DNA from: Paramylibacter kogurei | GTDB lineage: Bacteria > Pseudomonadota > Alphaproteobacteria > Rhodobacterales > Rhodobacteraceae | Assembly: GCF_002742285.1 (NCBI RefSeq) | Contig: NZ_MDGM01000012.1 | Coordinates: forward strand, 310,001 to 374,000 | Length of the DNA stretch: 64,000 nucleotides | Reading direction: 5' to 3' | Shown here: positions 34,119-42,640 of the stretch, one piece after another | How positions within the stretch are numbered: position 1 is the stretch's first letter | How the letters are laid out: every line of letters begins with the position of its first letter | Notes under the pieces: model-generated | What the model was told of the DNA's origin: nothing | Database searches by the model: none | What the model saw: only the letters and a program-made list of their open reading frames with translations | Made by a program: the position numbers and the translations under genes

Positions 34119-35041
34119 ACCACTTTTTAGACATCCATAAAACCAGTGCCGATGATTTGCGCGCAATACTGGATCAAGCAAATGCGATGAAATCTGCCCG
34201 CGCGGGTTTGCCAAAGGGCACGCCAGATTCCGAAACCCCGCTGGATGGGCGCATGGTTGCGCTGATCTTTGAAAAGCCATCTACGCGCACACGTGTTTCA
34301 TTTGACATGGGCGTGCGTCAATTGGGTGGACAATCAATGGTTCTGTCTGGTTCAGAAATGCAATTGGGGCATGGTGAAACCATTGCCGATACCGCGCGTG
34401 TTTTGTCACGCTATGTCGATATGATCATGATCCGTACCTTTGATGAAAGCATTCTGTTGGAATTGGCGGAATATGCCGATGTGCCGGTGATTAACGGCCT
34501 GACCGATCGCACGCATCCTTGTCAGATTATGGCAGATATCATGACCTATGAGGAACATCGCGGTGCGATCAAAGGTAAAAAAGTGGTGTATCTGGGGGAT
34601 GGCAACAATGTGTGTCACAGCTTGTTGCATGCGGCGGGACAGTTTGAATTTGACGTGACATTCGCAGGCCCTGCACAGTTGGAACCAGAATCCGAAATCA
34701 TCGGTTTCGCCCGTGGCAAAGGATCTGAAATCGTAATCGAACGCGATGCGAACAAGGCCGTTGCAGGCGCTGATTTGATCGTCACCGATACATGGTTGTC
34801 GATGCATGACAAACAATCCGCACGTGAACGCCGCCATAATATGTTGCGCCCGTATCAGGTGAACAAGGCATTGATGGAAACCGCAGGTGAACAAGCGGTA
34901 TTCATGCATTGCCTGCCAGCGCATCGCGAAGAAGAAGTGACGTCAGAGGTCATGGATGGCCCACAATCCGTTGTGTTTGACGAGGCAGAAAACCGATTGC
35001 ACGCGCAAAAAGCGGTGATGCGGTTTTGTCTGGGGCTATGA
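34115..35041 (+). CDS. argF: ornithine carbamoyltransferase
   Basis: A 308-residue enzyme joining ornithine and carbamoyl phosphate to citrulline. The carbamoyl-phosphate loop is [15 protein letters not shown]; ornithine-side motifs are [13 protein letters not shown] and [13 protein letters not shown]. Coupled upstream to argD and downstream to the isochorismatase-fold gene, both by ATGA overlaps. Confidence 0.96.
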   Translation: MNHFLDIHKTSADDLRAILDQANAMKSARAGLPKGTPDSETPLDGRMVALIFEKPSTRTRVSFDMGVRQLGGQSMVLSGSEMQLGHGETIADTARVLSRYVDMIMIRTFDESILLELAEYADVPVINGLTDRTHPCQIMADIMTYEEHRGAIKGKKVVYLGDGNNVCHSLLHAAGQFEFDVTFAGPAQLEPESEIIGFARGKGSEIVIERDANKAVAGADLIVTDTWLSMHDKQSARERRHNMLRPYQVNKALMETAGEQAVFMHCLPAHREEEVTSEVMDGPQSVVFDEAENRLHAQKAVMRFCLGL

Positions 35042-35592
35042 TGAACACAGCACTTTTGGTGATCGATGTGCAAATGGCATTTGTGCATCGTGACGTCACG
35101 GGAGCGGCGCGTTCGTGTCCAGAGGCAAGCCAAAACATTGGTATGCTGCTGAGCGGCGCGCGTGCAAATGGTTTGCCAGTGATCCATGTGCATCATCATT
35201 CGCACGAAGAAAACTCTGCCTTTCGCGCAGAACTGAGCGGTTCAGATGTCCAACCATTTGCGGCCCCCCAAAAGGGTGAAAAGGTTTATGTGAAACATGT
35301 AAACAGCAGCTTTATCGGCACAAGTTTGGAATCCGATTTGCGCGATGCGGGCATCAACCGGTTGATCCTTTGTGGGGGTACGGCAAACCATTGCGTTGAA
35401 ACCACAACGCGTATGGCCGGGAACCTTGGGTTTGATGCGATCTATGTCGGTGATGCGGTTTGGGCCTATGACGCAAATGGAATTGATGGCGCCGTGATCC
35501 CCGCAGATACGATTCATGCGGTGAGCATGGCAAATTTAGAAGGTGAATTTGCGCGTGTTATGATGACCAAGGCTGTATTGGAACAGCTTTAA
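35038..35592 (+). CDS. isochorismatase-family cysteine hydrolase
   Basis: A 184-residue cysteine hydrolase with the triad Asp10 ([10 protein letters not shown]), Lys in [10 protein letters not shown] and Cys in [17 protein letters not shown]. This family includes nicotinamidases, ureidoacrylate and N-carbamoyl amidases; the substrate cannot be fixed here. Coupling to argF (ATGA at 35038) is suggestive of a link to carbamoyl or ornithine metabolism but is only inference. ATG at 35041 is an equally good start. Confidence 0.88.
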   Translation: MMNTALLVIDVQMAFVHRDVTGAARSCPEASQNIGMLLSGARANGLPVIHVHHHSHEENSAFRAELSGSDVQPFAAPQKGEKVYVKHVNSSFIGTSLESDLRDAGINRLILCGGTANHCVETTTRMAGNLGFDAIYVGDAVWAYDANGIDGAVIPADTIHAVSMANLEGEFARVMMTKAVLEQL

Positions 35593-35603
35593 CGCACGAC
35601 GGA

Positions 35604-35969
35604 TTATTTATCGCTTGGGTGATTGATACCATCCATCCAAGGTGGATTTTCAATTTTGGATGGATCAACACCATCAATCGCCCCAACATTCACCCCATAT
35701 TCATTTGGGTTCGAGCGGCGGCGATGATGGGTGTAATTCCCACAAATCGAACAGAAATAATGTTCTGCGGCATGGGTGTTGAATTGATAAAGCGTGAGCT
35801 TGTCCGCACCCTTGATAATTTCCAGCCCATCGGGATAGGCAACAGCCGCGCTTAGCGCGCCACGACGGCGACAAAATGAACACGTACAACGATGGGCGGA
35901 ATCAATTCCGTGTTTCAGTTCAACGCGCATTTCCACCGCGCCACAATGACAGGTCAGTTTTTGTTTCAT
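35604..35969 (-). CDS. GFA-family zinc protein
   Basis: A 121-residue member of the glutathione-dependent formaldehyde-activating (GFA)/CENP-V fold. Zinc ligands: CHCGAVEM near residue 8, CTCSFCRRRG near 29 and FCSICGNYTHH near 72. The family name is historical; most members have no proven formaldehyde activity. Its ATG overlaps the stop of the rhomboid gene (ATGA), so it is the last gene of the long minus-strand unit. Confidence 0.88.
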   Translation of the reverse strand: MKQKLTCHCGAVEMRVELKHGIDSAHRCTCSFCRRRGALSAAVAYPDGLEIIKGADKLTLYQFNTHAAEHYFCSICGNYTHHRRRSNPNEYGVNVGAIDGVDPSKIENPPWMDGINHPSDK

Positions 35970-36709
35970 TTGCGTCTCCGAACAACAGGAATTGTTGTGC
36001 TGCGGGTTTCAAATGTGGGTTTATGGGGTGGGTGATAATCGCTTCGCTGCCAAAATTGTTTGCCCCCGCGTTTTGCCCAGAGCGGGAGTGTGAAGATCAC
36101 GCCAGCAACAAAACCACCGACATGCGCCCAATAGGCCACGCCACCACCCGCCGCGGTATTGGCCACGCCGCCAAACAGTTGCATCGCCATCCAAACCCCA
36201 AGCACAACAAATGCAGGCAAGGTAAAGATGCGAATAAAAACAAAAAGGATAAGCAGAATGTCGACCTTCGCATTGGGAAAGAGCAACAAATACGCCCCCA
36301 TCACACCCGCAATGGCACCCGATGCACCAACGGTTGGGATGGGTGAATTGGGATCAGACAAAACATGTATCGCATCCGCTGCAAACCCAGCAGCAAGGTA
36401 AAACAAAAGGAATGGAATATGCCCCATTGTATCTTCGACATTGTCGCCAAATATCCATAAAAACAGCATGTTACCCGCGATATGCATGAACCCACCATGC
36501 AGAAACATCGATGTAAGTGCCGTATGGTATTCAGTGCCAGATGTGATTTCCGCTGGGACCATAGCCCAAGTATCAAAGAAATTCGCAAGCGCGATATCAT
36601 CACCCAAAATCGGCACATAGAGCATGAACACAATAATGTTCACCGCCATCAACCCCCATGTGACATAGGCGGGATGACGGGATGGATTATGATCGCGAAT
36701 TGGAAACAT
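35966..36709 (-). CDS. rhomboid family intramembrane serine protease
   Basis: A 247-residue rhomboid with about six transmembrane helices. Catalytic Ser lies in VGASGAIAGVMGAYLL and His in YWAHVGGFVAGVIF; the HGGFMHIAGNMLFLWIFG loop is also diagnostic. It begins MFPIRDHNPSRHPAYVTW, typical of Rhodobacterales homologues. Three bases separate it from the zinc-ribbon membrane protein upstream, so it probably belongs to the stress-like module and could process one of its membrane proteins (inference). Confidence 0.92.
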   Translation of the reverse strand: MFPIRDHNPSRHPAYVTWGLMAVNIIVFMLYVPILGDDIALANFFDTWAMVPAEITSGTEYHTALTSMFLHGGFMHIAGNMLFLWIFGDNVEDTMGHIPFLLFYLAAGFAADAIHVLSDPNSPIPTVGASGAIAGVMGAYLLLFPNAKVDILLILFVFIRIFTLPAFVVLGVWMAMQLFGGVANTAAGGGVAYWAHVGGFVAGVIFTLPLWAKRGGKQFWQRSDYHPPHKPTFETRSTTIPVVRRRK

Positions 36710-36712
36710 GGG

Positions 36713-37894
36713 CTAATCTAACCATTCTAAGTTGAAATTACCGTTTGGAAAGGTGCCATTGTTCTGACCATGTGCCACCATATAACCAAAGATCGCGGCG
36801 ACGATCAGGCCAAACAAAATTGCGAATATAATTTTCCACTTTGAAAATGGGCGCTCGCCTTGCACATTTCCTGTGCGTCCATTCACAACAAAACGATAGG
36901 TTTTACCCTGATATTTATAGGCCGCCACCCAAACTGGTAGCAGAACATGTTTGAACGTTAATGTTCCCACATCTGTTGAAATATGATCAATCTGTTGGCG
37001 ATCCCCGCCAATATCAAAACGCACATCGCGTTCGATCATGCGGTTCATGTGTTCCGCCGCCTCGGCATATCCATCCTCAAGCGTTACGGTATACCCTTCG
37101 GCGCGAAACCCTGCCAGATATTCGGGGCGATAGGGTTGCATGGATGATAAATCCCAAGGTGCCAATCCATCGGTATATTTTTTCGGAAGACTTTGCGACG
37201 CAAGCACCAGAACATCGTCAAAAAATCGCGCGACCCGTCCACGTACATTTTTCCAACGGATTTTGGGAACTTGGCGCGTGCGCATTTGGCGCCGCCCGTT
37301 CACCACCACGGAAACGCGGCGGGTTTCGTAATAAACGGTGCCACGCTGGCCCGTGTAATCCGATTGCGTTTGCGCATCATATGTCCAATAGGGCACATAA
37401 ACCCCCGACATTTTACGCCCCTTTCGCGCATAAGCCTTAAGCCCCGATGGCGCAAACCATAAGCGCCCCAACCAATCTGTCATTTGTTGGCGGGCTTCTT
37501 TTTCAGACAGGTGAAAAGGTAACAGGCCGCGCGGTTTGATTTGGCGTTCAACACCGGTGCCGGTCACAATTGGGGTTGCACAAAACGGGCATTCTGCGGC
37601 GTGTGTGTCCGCATCAAATTCGTTATGCGCCCCGCAATTGGTGCAAGTAACGGTTTGAATTTCGGCCATGTCAAATTCAGACAGGCCTTCTTTGATTGCG
37701 CGGCGAAAATCCAATTCGCGCACGGCTTGTCCGCGAAACCCAGCACTGTGTTCAATCTGTTGTTGATTGCCGCAATGATCACAACTTAACAAATCCGTGC
37801 CCGGTTCGAACCGCAGGTCCGAACCACAGCTTTCGCAAGGAAAACGGTGTTCCTCGGTCATGGAAATTTGTTCAAAGGCGGGTGCCTCGGTCAT
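36713..37894 (-). CDS. two-zinc-ribbon membrane protein, YdjG-like
   Basis: A 393-residue protein with two N-terminal zinc ribbons (FPCESCGSDL...LSCDHCGNQ, and VTCTNCGAHNEF...AECPFCATPI), a central beta-rich region, and one C-terminal transmembrane helix (about 355-378). This is the TFIIB-type-zinc-ribbon arrangement seen in YdjG of the B. subtilis pspA-ydjGHI operon, which anchors an envelope-stress complex. It lies nine bases after the SPFH gene. It is sometimes misannotated as primosomal protein N'; no helicase motif is present. Confidence 0.8.
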   Translation of the reverse strand: MTEAPAFEQISMTEEHRFPCESCGSDLRFEPGTDLLSCDHCGNQQQIEHSAGFRGQAVRELDFRRAIKEGLSEFDMAEIQTVTCTNCGAHNEFDADTHAAECPFCATPIVTGTGVERQIKPRGLLPFHLSEKEARQQMTDWLGRLWFAPSGLKAYARKGRKMSGVYVPYWTYDAQTQSDYTGQRGTVYYETRRVSVVVNGRRQMRTRQVPKIRWKNVRGRVARFFDDVLVLASQSLPKKYTDGLAPWDLSSMQPYRPEYLAGFRAEGYTVTLEDGYAEAAEHMNRMIERDVRFDIGGDRQQIDHISTDVGTLTFKHVLLPVWVAAYKYQGKTYRFVVNGRTGNVQGERPFSKWKIIFAILFGLIVAAIFGYMVAHGQNNGTFPNGNFNLEWLD

Positions 37895-37903
37895 GTTCTG
37901 CGA

Positions 37904-39016
37904 TTAACCCTTTGGTGCGGGGGGCGGCATGATGGTGAAAAGCTGTGCCAATTCATCCAGTTCACCTGCGGTTTTCCAACCATCCAAACCAACAGTCCAG
38001 ACATAGGTGTCACGCTTTAATTTACCCTCTTCGGCCATGCGGCCCAATTCGGCACGTGCATAGGGGCCTTTGGTTTTGCCATTGTCGGCAATGTGCCAGA
38101 CCTTTTCCACAGGTGGTGGCGGTGGTGGCATATACGCATTGTCAGGGCGTGCGCCCCATGGGCCTTGCTGTGCCATTTGACCTGCCATTGCCATACCCAT
38201 ACCCGCACCCATGCCAGCGGCCAAACCGCCACCATTTCCAGGTGTCGCGGCACCGGTGGTCAGGGCCTCTGCGGTGGAATATTGGGTGAAAGTGCGCAAA
38301 TCACCCACGATACCCATGGATGTGCGTTTGTCCAACGCCGCTTCTACCGCGTCAGGCAAGGAAATGTTTTCGATGAACAAGTTTGGCAATTCGATCCCAT
38401 ATTCCGCGATTTCAGGTGCGATACGTTGCGCCAAATGTTTGCCCAGCTCTGGCGTATTCGCGGCCATATCAAGCACAGGAATGCCCGAAGTCGCAATCGC
38501 GGAGGAAAAACGTGACACAATGATGTTGCGGATTTGATAGCTGATTTCATCGGTGGTGAATTCACCATCCGTGCCCACGATTTCGGTCAAGAAACGCGCA
38601 GGATCAGAAACCTTAACCTCATATGTCCCATATGCACGTAAACGCACGGGGCCAAATTCGGCGTCGCGACACATCACAGGGTTTTTTGTACCCCATTTCA
38701 GATCGCTAAACCGCGTTGTGTTCACGAAATAGATTTCGGATTTAAATGGGCTTTTGAAACCGTGGTCCCAGTAATTCAATGTGGTCAGGATCGGCATATT
38801 GTTGGTTTCCAACATATAAAGCCCTGGTGAAAACACATCGGCAATCTGGCCTTCATGCACGAATACGGCCGCTTGGCCTTCGCGCACGGTCAGTTTGGCA
38901 CCGTATTTGATTTCATGGCCTTCACGTTCAAACCGCCAAACGATTGTATCGTCGCTATCATCCGTCCAATGGATAACGTCGATCAATTCACCGGTGATAA
39001 AATCCAAAATGCCCAT
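37904..39016 (-). CDS. SPFH-domain protein with C-terminal GYF_2-like domain
   Basis: A 370-residue cytoplasmic protein. Residues about 30-260 form an SPFH/virion-core-protein-like domain of the YdjI type (IKYGAKLTVREGQAAVFVHEG; PARFLTEIVGTDGEF). A Gly/Ala/Met-rich linker with a PPPPPP stretch follows, and the last 65 residues (WHIADNGKTKGPYARAEL and YVWTVGLDGWKTAGEL) match the GYF_2 adaptor. AAGGAG precedes the ATG. SPFH proteins form membrane scaffolds; in B. subtilis YdjI recruits PspA. The GYF_2 tail suggests recruitment of a proline-rich partner. Confidence 0.85.
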   Translation of the reverse strand: MGILDFITGELIDVIHWTDDSDDTIVWRFEREGHEIKYGAKLTVREGQAAVFVHEGQIADVFSPGLYMLETNNMPILTTLNYWDHGFKSPFKSEIYFVNTTRFSDLKWGTKNPVMCRDAEFGPVRLRAYGTYEVKVSDPARFLTEIVGTDGEFTTDEISYQIRNIIVSRFSSAIATSGIPVLDMAANTPELGKHLAQRIAPEIAEYGIELPNLFIENISLPDAVEAALDKRTSMGIVGDLRTFTQYSTAEALTTGAATPGNGGGLAAGMGAGMGMAMAGQMAQQGPWGARPDNAYMPPPPPPVEKVWHIADNGKTKGPYARAELGRMAEEGKLKRDTYVWTVGLDGWKTAGELDELAQLFTIMPPPAPKG

Positions 39017-39073
39017 GTTTTCGCTCCTTTGATGGTCGAATCGCGCGGCGGTTATGCGACGCCGCGCAAATGT

Positions 39074-40261
39074 TTAGCTGTCCGTCGATGTCGCAATATT
39101 ATCGCCAGTGCCTGTTTCCTTGGCTTTGGCAGCGGCCAAAGTTTCTTTCAGCTTGGCTTCCATATCTTGCAATTCGGTTTCGGCGGATGCACGACGTGCT
39201 TTGCCCTCATCGGCGATTTTCAAGCTTTCTTCGATCGTGTCGATCAAATATTGGTTCGCCTTTTTGATGCTTTCGATATCGAATACACCGCGTTCCATTT
39301 GTTGGCGCACTTCGCGGTTTGCCGCTTGTAGATTTTCCGCATTGCTTTCCAACAATTCGTTGGTCAAATCGGTGGCCTCTTTCACCACTTCTGCGGCTTC
39401 GCGTGAACGGTGGATTGTAACGGCCTGTGCCAATTGGGTTTCCCACAATGGAACGGTGTTGACCAAGGTCGAATTGATTTTAGTAACCAGTGATTTGTCG
39501 TTTTCCTGAACCAGACGAATGGATGGCAAGGATTGCATTGTCACCTGACGGGTCAATTTCAAATCATGCACACGGCGTTCCAGATCGTCACGCGCTGCAC
39601 GCAAATCGCGCAATTCTTGCGCTTTGATCACGCCTTGGTCTTTCTTGGCTTTTTCAACCTGTTTTTCTTTGGCAGGGATTGTTTTGGCATCAAGATCGGC
39701 GATTTTGGTTTCACCTGCGGCGATGTACAAACCGATTTCGTCGTAAAATGCGAGCGTTTTGCCATATAGTTTATCAAGCGATTTGATATCTTTGAGCAAG
39801 ATATGTTCGTGATCAAGCAATTCGTCGGTGATGCGGTCAATCTGTCCCTGTACGGTTTCGTATTTCGCCATGAATTTGGCAACGGGTGCTGTGCGCCCGA
39901 TCAGACGTTCCCACCATGACAATTTGCGATTTGGGTTCAATTCATCAACGGAAAAACCACGAATGGATGTCACCATTGAACGCAGGCTTTCGCCTGCGGG
40001 GCCAACATCCTTGTTGCGCACACCTGCCAGCATTTCTTGGCTGATTGCTTGCAATTCTGTTTGCGCGGATGAACCAAATTCGATGATGGATTGCGTATTA
40101 TCCATGTCGATTTCTTTGACACGCGCATCAATTGCGGCCTGTTCATTTGGTTTCATCTCTTCGATTACAACCAATTCGCCCTTTGGTTCTGGCAAAATAA
40201 CGGCGGTAACTTCTTCCACTTCTTTAAGGGCAGTTTCTGCCTTTGCTCGGATATCGGACAT
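39074..40261 (-). CDS. TelA-like toxic-anion-resistance protein
   Basis: A 395-residue, largely helical protein of the TelA/KlaA family. The core contains FGSSAQTELQAISQEML, SWWERLIGRTAPVAKFMAKYE and DSLPSIRLV-like LPSIRLVQENDKSLVTKI. Family members were first linked to tellurite resistance, later to membrane stress; mechanism unknown. A perfect AGGAG lies before the ATG. It follows the XpaC-like gene by 24 bases, the usual TelA-XpaC partnership. Confidence 0.88.
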   Translation of the reverse strand: MSDIRAKAETALKEVEEVTAVILPEPKGELVVIEEMKPNEQAAIDARVKEIDMDNTQSIIEFGSSAQTELQAISQEMLAGVRNKDVGPAGESLRSMVTSIRGFSVDELNPNRKLSWWERLIGRTAPVAKFMAKYETVQGQIDRITDELLDHEHILLKDIKSLDKLYGKTLAFYDEIGLYIAAGETKIADLDAKTIPAKEKQVEKAKKDQGVIKAQELRDLRAARDDLERRVHDLKLTRQVTMQSLPSIRLVQENDKSLVTKINSTLVNTVPLWETQLAQAVTIHRSREAAEVVKEATDLTNELLESNAENLQAANREVRQQMERGVFDIESIKKANQYLIDTIEESLKIADEGKARRASAETELQDMEAKLKETLAAAKAKETGTGDNIATSTDS

Positions 40262-40285
40262 ATGGTTTCTCCTAATCGGTCGGTG

Positions 40286-41167
40286 TTATGGTTTGGCCTG
40301 AAGGCCTTCTTGTTTCAATCGGTCGCGCAGAACCTCGATTTCAACATCAAGGTCTGTGCGGTTATCCAACAGCATGGTTTCACGTTGCGCATCAAAGCTA
40401 CGTTCAAGATCGCTGAGCAAATCTTTGTAATCTTGGCGCGCGTTTTCATCTTTGGTTTTACTAAAAAAATCGGCAAATTTTACAGTCGCATCACGCGCAC
40501 CTTTTAAATAGATGCTCATGAATTTTCGCGCCGTTGTCAAATCGCGTGGGTCTTCTTCGACGGTGCGAAACATATCGCGTGCGGCGGATGCCAATGCCTC
40601 GACCCGACCCTCGATTTGGCGATCCCCAATGCGTTTGGATGCGGCCAATGTTTCGGCCACCAGTTTTTCCGCCTTTTCCACGGCCTTGGCCACGCGTTGG
40701 GCGTCAAATTCATTCACGCCTTCCATGCCTTTTTTGCGCAAGGGATCGATGCCAAAGCTGAACGTATGTGCACCACCTGCGATGGCGGCGAAAATGATCG
40801 AGGGCAAAATGCCCTGTTTCCAACCAAAGTAGCTGGCAGCGCCAACACCAAGTGCTGTGAGCACTGATGCGAAAATTTTTCGAGGGATCGCAGGGGGGCG
40901 GGCGATTTTACGTGCGTGATAGGCTTGTTCGGCATCTAAACCATCGCGTAACAACCAAGCCGCCAAAATCAAAATCGCAAATGCGCCCAGTTCCGAAAGC
41001 ATTCCAATTGCATCGCCTGCACGCAATTCGCCGATTGCGGCAAATAACAGGGGCATAGGTGCCAAGAATAAAATCTTGGTGCGAATGTTGGATTGATAGG
41101 TTTTGCGCCCGCGAAATTTATTCGTCTGTGCCGTCGGGCTATATTTTCCGCCAAATCGTTGCGCCAT
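40286..41167 (-). CDS. XpaC-like membrane protein
   Basis: A 293-residue protein of the XpaC (5-bromo-4-chloroindolyl phosphate hydrolysis) family, despite the name not a proven phosphatase. Four hydrophobic segments lie at about 30-50, 55-75, 100-115 and 120-140; the rest is a long coiled helical domain (AQRVAKAVEKAEKLVAETLA onward) with repeated charged heptads. Its ATG overlaps the stop of a 30-residue membrane peptide. The TelA gene follows. Confidence 0.82.
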   Translation of the reverse strand: MAQRFGGKYSPTAQTNKFRGRKTYQSNIRTKILFLAPMPLLFAAIGELRAGDAIGMLSELGAFAILILAAWLLRDGLDAEQAYHARKIARPPAIPRKIFASVLTALGVGAASYFGWKQGILPSIIFAAIAGGAHTFSFGIDPLRKKGMEGVNEFDAQRVAKAVEKAEKLVAETLAASKRIGDRQIEGRVEALASAARDMFRTVEEDPRDLTTARKFMSIYLKGARDATVKFADFFSKTKDENARQDYKDLLSDLERSFDAQRETMLLDNRTDLDVEIEVLRDRLKQEGLQAKP

Positions 41168-41259
41168 TACAGACCACCTGCAAATGCGCCAAAAGACACC
41201 GTGACGATCACGGCAACAAGAATAATAAAGTTAAACCATTTCAGGCTGGATGCAGACAT
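41167..41259 (-). CDS. 30-residue single-helix membrane peptide
   Basis: A short frame opens with MSASSLKWFNFIILVAVIV and ends in FGAFAGGL. GAGGAAAG directly precedes the ATG, as strong a ribosome-binding site as any here, and its TAA overlaps the XpaC-like ATG (TAATG). It encodes one transmembrane helix with a short polar N-terminus. It is the first gene of the XpaC-TelA-SPFH unit, after the terminator of terC. Function unknown; such peptides often regulate membrane complexes. Confidence 0.75.
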   Translation of the reverse strand: MSASSLKWFNFIILVAVIVTVSFGAFAGGL

Positions 41260-41305
41260 TCTTTCCTCAATTCGAGAAAACCCCAAGTACAACCAATATA
41301 TAAAG

Positions 41306-41335
41306 GAAAACCGCAGATACTAGTCTGCGGTTTTC
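41306..41335 (-). terminator. terminator downstream of terC
   Basis: AAAACCGCAGA and TCTGCGGTTTT pair over eleven bases around a six-base loop; each strand ends the stem in a T-run. It closes the terC message and separates it from the XpaC-TelA unit, which therefore needs its own promoter in the 45 bases up to 41305. Confidence 0.75.
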
Positions 41336-41351
41336 ATTATTTTTACTTATT

Positions 41352-42170
41352 TTAGTGTTTGGCGCCTGCCGCACGTTCATGCGCGAGCTTTTTCTGATAT
41401 CCAGATTGGATAATTTCCACCGCAACCAGAACGATTACAGAGAAATAGAATGTCGTTTTGGACATTGGCAGCAATTCATAGCCAAAGATGCGGATTTGCA
41501 AACTATCGTCATGCATCGCATGTGCTGCAGCTGGTCCAACTTCGCCCAACAGAACAACACCAACAATTAGCAGAATAAACAGACCCAAAACTTCGTACAT
41601 GCGGTTTTTCTTCAAGAACACCGTCACACCATCGGCCAATAACAACATTGCCGCACCAGATGCCAGGATCGCAATCGCGAGCACGGGGAACACATCAGTG
41701 ATCGCAAGGGCAGATAGGATTGAATCAAAGCTAAAGATCAAGTTCATCATCACGATCAGGGTGATAACCTGCGCCGCTGATTTGCCGCTTTTCTTTTCGA
41801 CATCGGTTTCAAGATGTTCGATGGTCAACATATGGGTAATTTCCTTGAACGCGGTATACATGATGAACATACCCCCGATTAGGAACACCACCGTGGCAAA
41901 GTTTACGCCACCTTCAAGGATGCCGGGCATGTTGAACACATAAAACGGTTCTTTCATCATTTCGATCAGCTGAATCATTGTGAACAGCAACACAACCCGC
42001 AACGCAACGGCGATGATAATGCCCCAAAAGCGTACCTTTTTCTGAGATTCCAAAGGTGCACGTTGTGATTCAATTGAAATATACAACAAGTTGTCAAAGC
42101 CAAGCACAGCTTGCAAAAAGATCAATACGGCCAAATTGCCGAGGTTTTCGATGGTAAATAAATCTGCCAT
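41352..42170 (-). CDS. TerC-family membrane protein
   Basis: A 272-residue polytopic protein of the TerC/YkoY family with about seven helices. Conserved acidic motifs occur in FLQAVLGFDNLLYIS and MNLIFSFDSILSALAITD, the likely metal-handling sites; recent work links the family to Mn export and loading of secreted metalloproteins. It is separately terminated from the XpaC-TelA genes but runs the same way and just upstream. A HisXHis-like pair (THMLTIEHLE) lies in a loop. Confidence 0.9.
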   Translation of the reverse strand: MADLFTIENLGNLAVLIFLQAVLGFDNLLYISIESQRAPLESQKKVRFWGIIIAVALRVVLLFTMIQLIEMMKEPFYVFNMPGILEGGVNFATVVFLIGGMFIMYTAFKEITHMLTIEHLETDVEKKSGKSAAQVITLIVMMNLIFSFDSILSALAITDVFPVLAIAILASGAAMLLLADGVTVFLKKNRMYEVLGLFILLIVGVVLLGEVGPAAAHAMHDDSLQIRIFGYELLPMSKTTFYFSVIVLVAVEIIQSGYQKKLAHERAAGAKH

Positions 42171-42433
42171 TTGGGGATTCTCCGCCTAAATTACTCATTT
42201 CCATCAGAAATAGGGGCTGTGAATCAGACCTGCAAGCAACTTTTGGCCAATCGACCCGCGCATGCGCGAGCAAGTATTTTGAAAAAATCACTTTTTGGGT
42301 TAAGTTACGCTACGTCGCGATGTCTGCTGTGACTTTGTCAAATTTTAGAACCTCACCCCCGAGGGTGCATGGCAGATGCGCGTGTGGCACGGAATTTCGC
42401 CGTGCTATCGTTCAAGATTAAGGGACTAATCTA
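42171..42433. promoter_or_regulatory. divergent regulatory gap with cold-shock leader hairpin
   Basis: The 263-bp gap between terC and the cold-shock gene has no frame. Near the csp start the GCACGG/CCGTGC stem (42387-42405, seven-base loop) and a CACCCCCGAGGGTG stem lie in what is probably a long leader, as expected for cold-shock genes controlled by mRNA folding. No clear promoter could be picked by eye. Confidence 0.4.
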
Positions 42434-42640
42434 ATGGCAAAGGGAAAAGTGAAGTGGTTTAATGCTGCAAAGGGTTATGGTTTTATCCAACCCGAAGACG
42501 GCGACAAAGATATTTTTGTTCATGTATCCGCGTTGCAAGAAGCAGGGATTGAATCGCTTCAGGATGATCAACCTATTGAATACGAATTGATTGATGGGCG
42601 CGATGGGCGTCAGATGGCGGGCCATCTGAAACCCAGTTAA
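42434..42640 (+). CDS. cold-shock domain protein
   Basis: A 68-residue single cold-shock domain that binds single-stranded RNA/DNA. RNP1 is KGYGFIQP and RNP2 is DIFVHVSAL; it starts MAKGKVKWFNAAKG. Several csp paralogues are usual in alphaproteobacteria, so I give no letter. Its stop abuts the rluB stop on the opposite strand. Confidence 0.95.
   Translation: MAKGKVKWFNAAKGYGFIQPEDGDKDIFVHVSALQEAGIESLQDDQPIEYELIDGRDGRQMAGHLKPS

Noticed and set aside
36713..37894. Annotation as primosomal protein N' (PriA)
   Set aside because: Only the zinc ribbons are PriA-like; there are no helicase motifs and there is a C-terminal transmembrane helix.
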